This document shows positions 56,091 through 59,258 of a stretch of 59,258 bases of DNA, in pieces (position 1 is the first letter of the stretch; every line of letters starts with the position of its first letter). The notes under the pieces are model-generated. The model did not search any database, had not been told where the DNA came from, and worked only from the letters and a program-made list of their open reading frames with translations. The position numbers and the translations under genes are program-made. This DNA is from Auxenochlorella pyrenoidosa (taxonomy: Eukaryota > Chlorophyta > Trebouxiophyceae > Chlorellales > Chlorellaceae): assembly GCA_001430745.1 (NCBI GenBank), contig KQ482032.1, positions 631,334 through 690,591 on the forward strand, given 5' to 3'.

Positions 56091-59000
56091 TTAAATTTCG
56101 ACTGGGGAAATGTTGTCCAGCGGGATGAGCTGCCTGCCACCGGTGCTGGGCCCGCTCCACTCCAGAATAAGGCCTGAAGCTCCAATCCAGTTGAAATACT
56201 CTATCCTGCACGCATGTTTGACAGAAGATGCTTCGGATGAGGAACGCACAGTGCTTGCAGCCAGGGGACCAGCAGGCAACGTCGGCCAGTCCACGAGGCA
56301 GGCTGGCCTGGCGCGCTCTGCGGGCCAGATGGCTCACTTGAGCTGGTGCCACCCAGAGGCCAAGAACAGGGTTGCGCTCCTCTCTGCCATGCTGTGCTGC
56401 AGCAAGAGGATGGTCAGACATGGTGGGGCTCAGCACAGCAGACGTCACGTGGACCGCAAAGGTGAGGCGCAGCTGCAGCGCAGCAACGAGGCTGCACTCA
56501 CCAGGCCGCCATTGTCAATTAGCAGCTGGCTGTCCAGGAAGAGGCGGGAGCCGTCGTCAGAGGTGAGGAACAGCGAGTACTGCCCTGCCTCGGTGATGAT
56601 GAGAGAGCCGGTGGCCTGCGCAATGGAAGTGCAAGCAGGCTGGGGGTTGGGTGCTGGCGGGTAGCACGCACGGTTCATCAGGTGCGCTCGTGCGGCTGGC
56701 ACCACCGCGCGCCTCCTGTCACGAAAAAGATCCGCTTTGTCTGCTGTGCTACAGGCAGCACGTGCGCCGCAGCATGCCCTCACCTGCAGTGCGATTTTTT
56801 CCTGGCCTGACACCTCTGGCATGCATGCTATGCCCGAGCAGTTGGTGCTGGGCACCACCCTGTCAGCTGCCAGGGCCAGCGAGGAGTAGTCCTCGGGGAA
56901 GAGCCCAGTTTGCAGCCCCTTGTACGCACGCACATACACGCCCCTGCAGGGTGGCACGCACGGTTGCGTTGGGCCGGGTGGGGCACGCGTGCAGCTCAGT
57001 GCCGAGCCGTAACAGCCGGGCGAGCCACGGGCGCAGATGCATGAATACAAGCCGACTGTGAGCAAGGCCACGCCTGCATGACAGCACCCGCCCCACCGCG
57101 GGCGGTCCCACCTGCAGGGCGGCGCCCAGGTCTGCCCGCCATCAGTGCTGCGGTAGATGCCCCATGTCGAGCTGGGCGCCACTGCGACCACATTGTTGCC
57201 ATCCGCTGACAGGGACACCTGTTTCCAGGCCTGGCCCCCTGCTGTGCGTGCTGCCCCCTCGCTGATGCTGCTGAGGCTTATGCTGAACCCGGCATCGCCA
57301 GAACTTTTTGAGAAGGAGGCAGTCCAGATGCCGTCGCCCACCGCAGCCGCAGCCATGTTGGCTTGGTTGGAGCTGACGGATGCAAGCGCCACGCTGGCCC
57401 AGTCCCTCTGCCCGAGCTGGTCCCAGCGGCTGCAGTTTGCCCAGCCGTCGATGCCGCCTTGGCCGCCGTTGGTCCACAGGTAGCCCTGCCGCTCCCCCGC
57501 CATGTGCAGGCCATTGGCGGCAATGGCCACGGCCGACCAGGCCCGACTCCCAGCACACGTCAGCTCTGCCCAGCTGGCCCCACCATCTTGGCTGCTAAAC
57601 AGCGGGCCATTGTTGGCTGCTGCCAGGATGGACAGACCGTCGTCGCTGACAGCAACGGAGACCTGCAAGGGGCCGGGACCTCTTGAGTGGCACTGCTCCC
57701 ACCCACGCATTGCAACAATGGTTCAGGCTCAAAACACTGCCCGTCTGTTGATCAGGAGCCAGCCTGCAGCGCATGCATGCCCGGGACTGGGAAGGTTGCT
57801 CACCCAGTCACGCACACCAGCGCCACAGCGCTCCTTGAAGCTGGATATTGTCCAGATGCAACCCCCCCACACGCTGCCCACGAGGCTGTTGCCTGCAGGC
57901 AGCTCAAGGGACAACCAATTGACTGCATGCACCAGGGTCCTCAAATGGTGAAAAGCAGCTGTTCAAGCTGGCGATTGCAAGCGAGCTGCCCTGGCTCGGA
58001 CGGTGCCTTGCCTGAAGCCGAGCAGGCAATGCTGGACCAGTTGAGGCTGCCCGAGGTGGCATAATAAATGGAGGCCCAGCGGTCGGGCGTGTAGTAAACA
58101 ATGCCGCCAGCAGCCGCTGCAAACTGGGAGCTACCACCGGCTGCAGGTGCAGCGCAGGAGGTGTGAAGCGGATGTATCAGGGGCTGAACACTGCCATGTG
58201 GTGGGTCGCGCTGAACAATCAGCCACCATGTGCGGCCCGGCTCCCCACCGATGGGACAGCAGCAGGCAAGCTGGCCACGGCTGGTTGCTGAACGCCCTGC
58301 TCCTCCATGTGCCGTGCATCCCATCACCTGCTGGCACAGCTTCTCCTGGCATTCAAAGTCAGCCTGCCAAAAACATGCACTGCCCACCTGAGATGGCAAC
58401 ATCGGCCCAGGCAACCAGCGAGTTATCGTGCACCAGCCAGGCGCGCCCGCTGTTGTCGCTGCGCCACCAACCCCCACCAGCCACAGCGGCGGTCAAGTCG
58501 CTACCAGTTGCGCTTGACGCTATGGCAACCCAGTTCCTGCAGGAGGGCAGGCAACAGAGGGCATGTGCAGGTTAATCTGCAAGCCGTCGGCAAGCCCATC
58601 AACGCTGGGGGGACGCAAAGCTTGGAATGGCACCATGATTGCGGTCCTTGCTGCAGCCACCTTTTGAAGGGCTGGGCATATGTCGAGGCGGTGTTGGTTG
58701 ACCAAAGTGGCGAGCCACTTGAGGCGTACACCACACAGTTGCCGTTGTTCTGCATGGTCAGGCGGTAGGGGCCCTGCCCCTTCCCGCCGGTGCTGGCTGT
58801 CCAGTAGGCTACGCCGCTGCTGGTCAGAGCCGCCAGCTCCCCGGTTGCCCTCAGCACAAGCTGGAACGGCGCTGACGCTGAGGGGTCGGGCTGCTGGGTC
58901 TGGGCTGCCCAGACGAGGGAGCCATTGGTGCGCTGCACGATGCTGCCATCCCCTTGCACAGCCAGCACGTGCTGGCCGTTTGCAGAGGTGAGCTGGGTGA

Positions 59001-59258
59001 AGGGCACGTCGATGTTGCCGCAGGTGCAGATGGAGCCTGCTTGGACGGGGGAGCAGCAGGCCAGGGGTCTGAATGCGTGGAGGAGCATTGCTTGCCGTCC
59101 CTGCGGAGGAGACAAAGTGGCTGTTGCCAGACCCTGCCTGCTGGCGTCAAGCTGGAGTGCACAGTGCGGCTGTGCCGCATGCAGGCAATCCCCAGCAGCT
59201 GGTGGGGCATTGGCTCTTCTTCTCACCCGGGAGGAAACCTGGAGGCGGGGGGGGAGGC
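56091..59258 (-). CDS. Bulb-lectin / BNR-repeat / PA14-like protein (copy C), 5' end beyond window
   Basis: Exons: 58661-59036, 58388-58536, 58012-58140, 57804-57892, 57112-57662, 56784-56943, 56502-56615, 56338-56396 and 56091-56205, all in phase; a donor (CCCGG|GTGAGA) near 59234 suggests the signal-peptide exon starts past the edge. The lectin part begins GSICTCGNIDVPFTQLTSAN with QHVLAVQGDGSIVQRTNGSL and YRLTMQNNGNCVVYASSGSP. BNR/Asp boxes: SDNSGRAW, SSQDGGASW, STDGGQTW; propeller strands repeat W-S-A-V-A-I-A. The PA14-like part has YSLFLTSDDGSRLFLDSQLL followed by IDNGG and ends LIPLDNISPVEI. Compared with copy A, the 376-nt lectin exon equals A's 19 + 357 nt exons and the 551-nt exon equals A's 322 + 229 nt exons, so introns differ while lengths are conserved. 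It also has a GC donor at 58011. Ligand unknown; extracellular by family resemblance. Confidence 0.8.

Noticed and set aside
1..59258. CRISPR arrays, IS elements, prophage, rRNA or tRNA genes
   Set aside because: No spaced direct repeats, transposase motifs, terminal inverted repeats, or cloverleaf/rRNA signatures were recognised; the repeats present are microsatellites or small tandem duplications.

Overview
This window looks like nuclear DNA of a green alga, most likely a Chlorella-like trebouxiophyte (inferred). Support: very high GC, genes cut into many short exons by roughly 60-250 nt GT-AG introns, plant-type proteins (a plastid Fe-superoxide dismutase, ALWAYS EARLY/LIN9, plant-type TOM5, a LURP-one-related protein, NHO1-type glycerol kinase), and TGTAA polyadenylation-type signals 46-350 nt after several stops. 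No operons, IS elements, CRISPR arrays or tRNA/rRNA genes were seen. About 127 introns were placed by eye. For most multi-exon genes every phase closes and the summed exon length divides by three, which is the main internal check on these models.

Layout, left to right. 1-1464 (-) 5' part of an ALY/LIN9 regulator; 2641-4038 (+) Nudix hydrolase; 4978-9463 (-) leucine-rich-repeat protein; 9744-12106 (-) nucleoporin NUP50 with FG repeats and a Ran-binding domain; 12371-14849 (+) plastid Fe-SOD interrupted by a 275-nt assembly gap; 15759-17012 (+) HAT/TPR protein; 17710-20959 (-) RMD1/DUF155 membrane protein; 21333-21725 (+) 44-residue TOM5-like protein; 22453-23917 (+) LURP-one-related (Tubby-like fold) protein.

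24177-35067 (-) holds two neighbouring members of an extracellular family with the order bulb-type lectin, BNR/Asp-box repeats, PA14-like sensor. The second member appears fused to a full papain-type cysteine protease (20 exons, 999 residues). A third member lies at 56091-59258 (-) and runs off the window. Between them are a secreted RCC1-like repeat protein (36762-38825, +), glycerol kinase (39334-43727, -, 13 exons), organellar M17 leucyl aminopeptidase (44556-49941, +, 18 exons), a GATA zinc-finger protein (51092-53452, -) and a PLAC8-family protein (53837-55762, +).

Most genes are ordinary housekeeping or regulatory genes and share no evident pathway; several pairs are head-to-head with 264-900 bp between starts. 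The most unusual content is the lectin/BNR/PA14 family: the protease fusion, exon lengths conserved between paralogues, intron gain or loss, very small exons, and frequent GC-AG introns that swap with GT-AG at equivalent sites.
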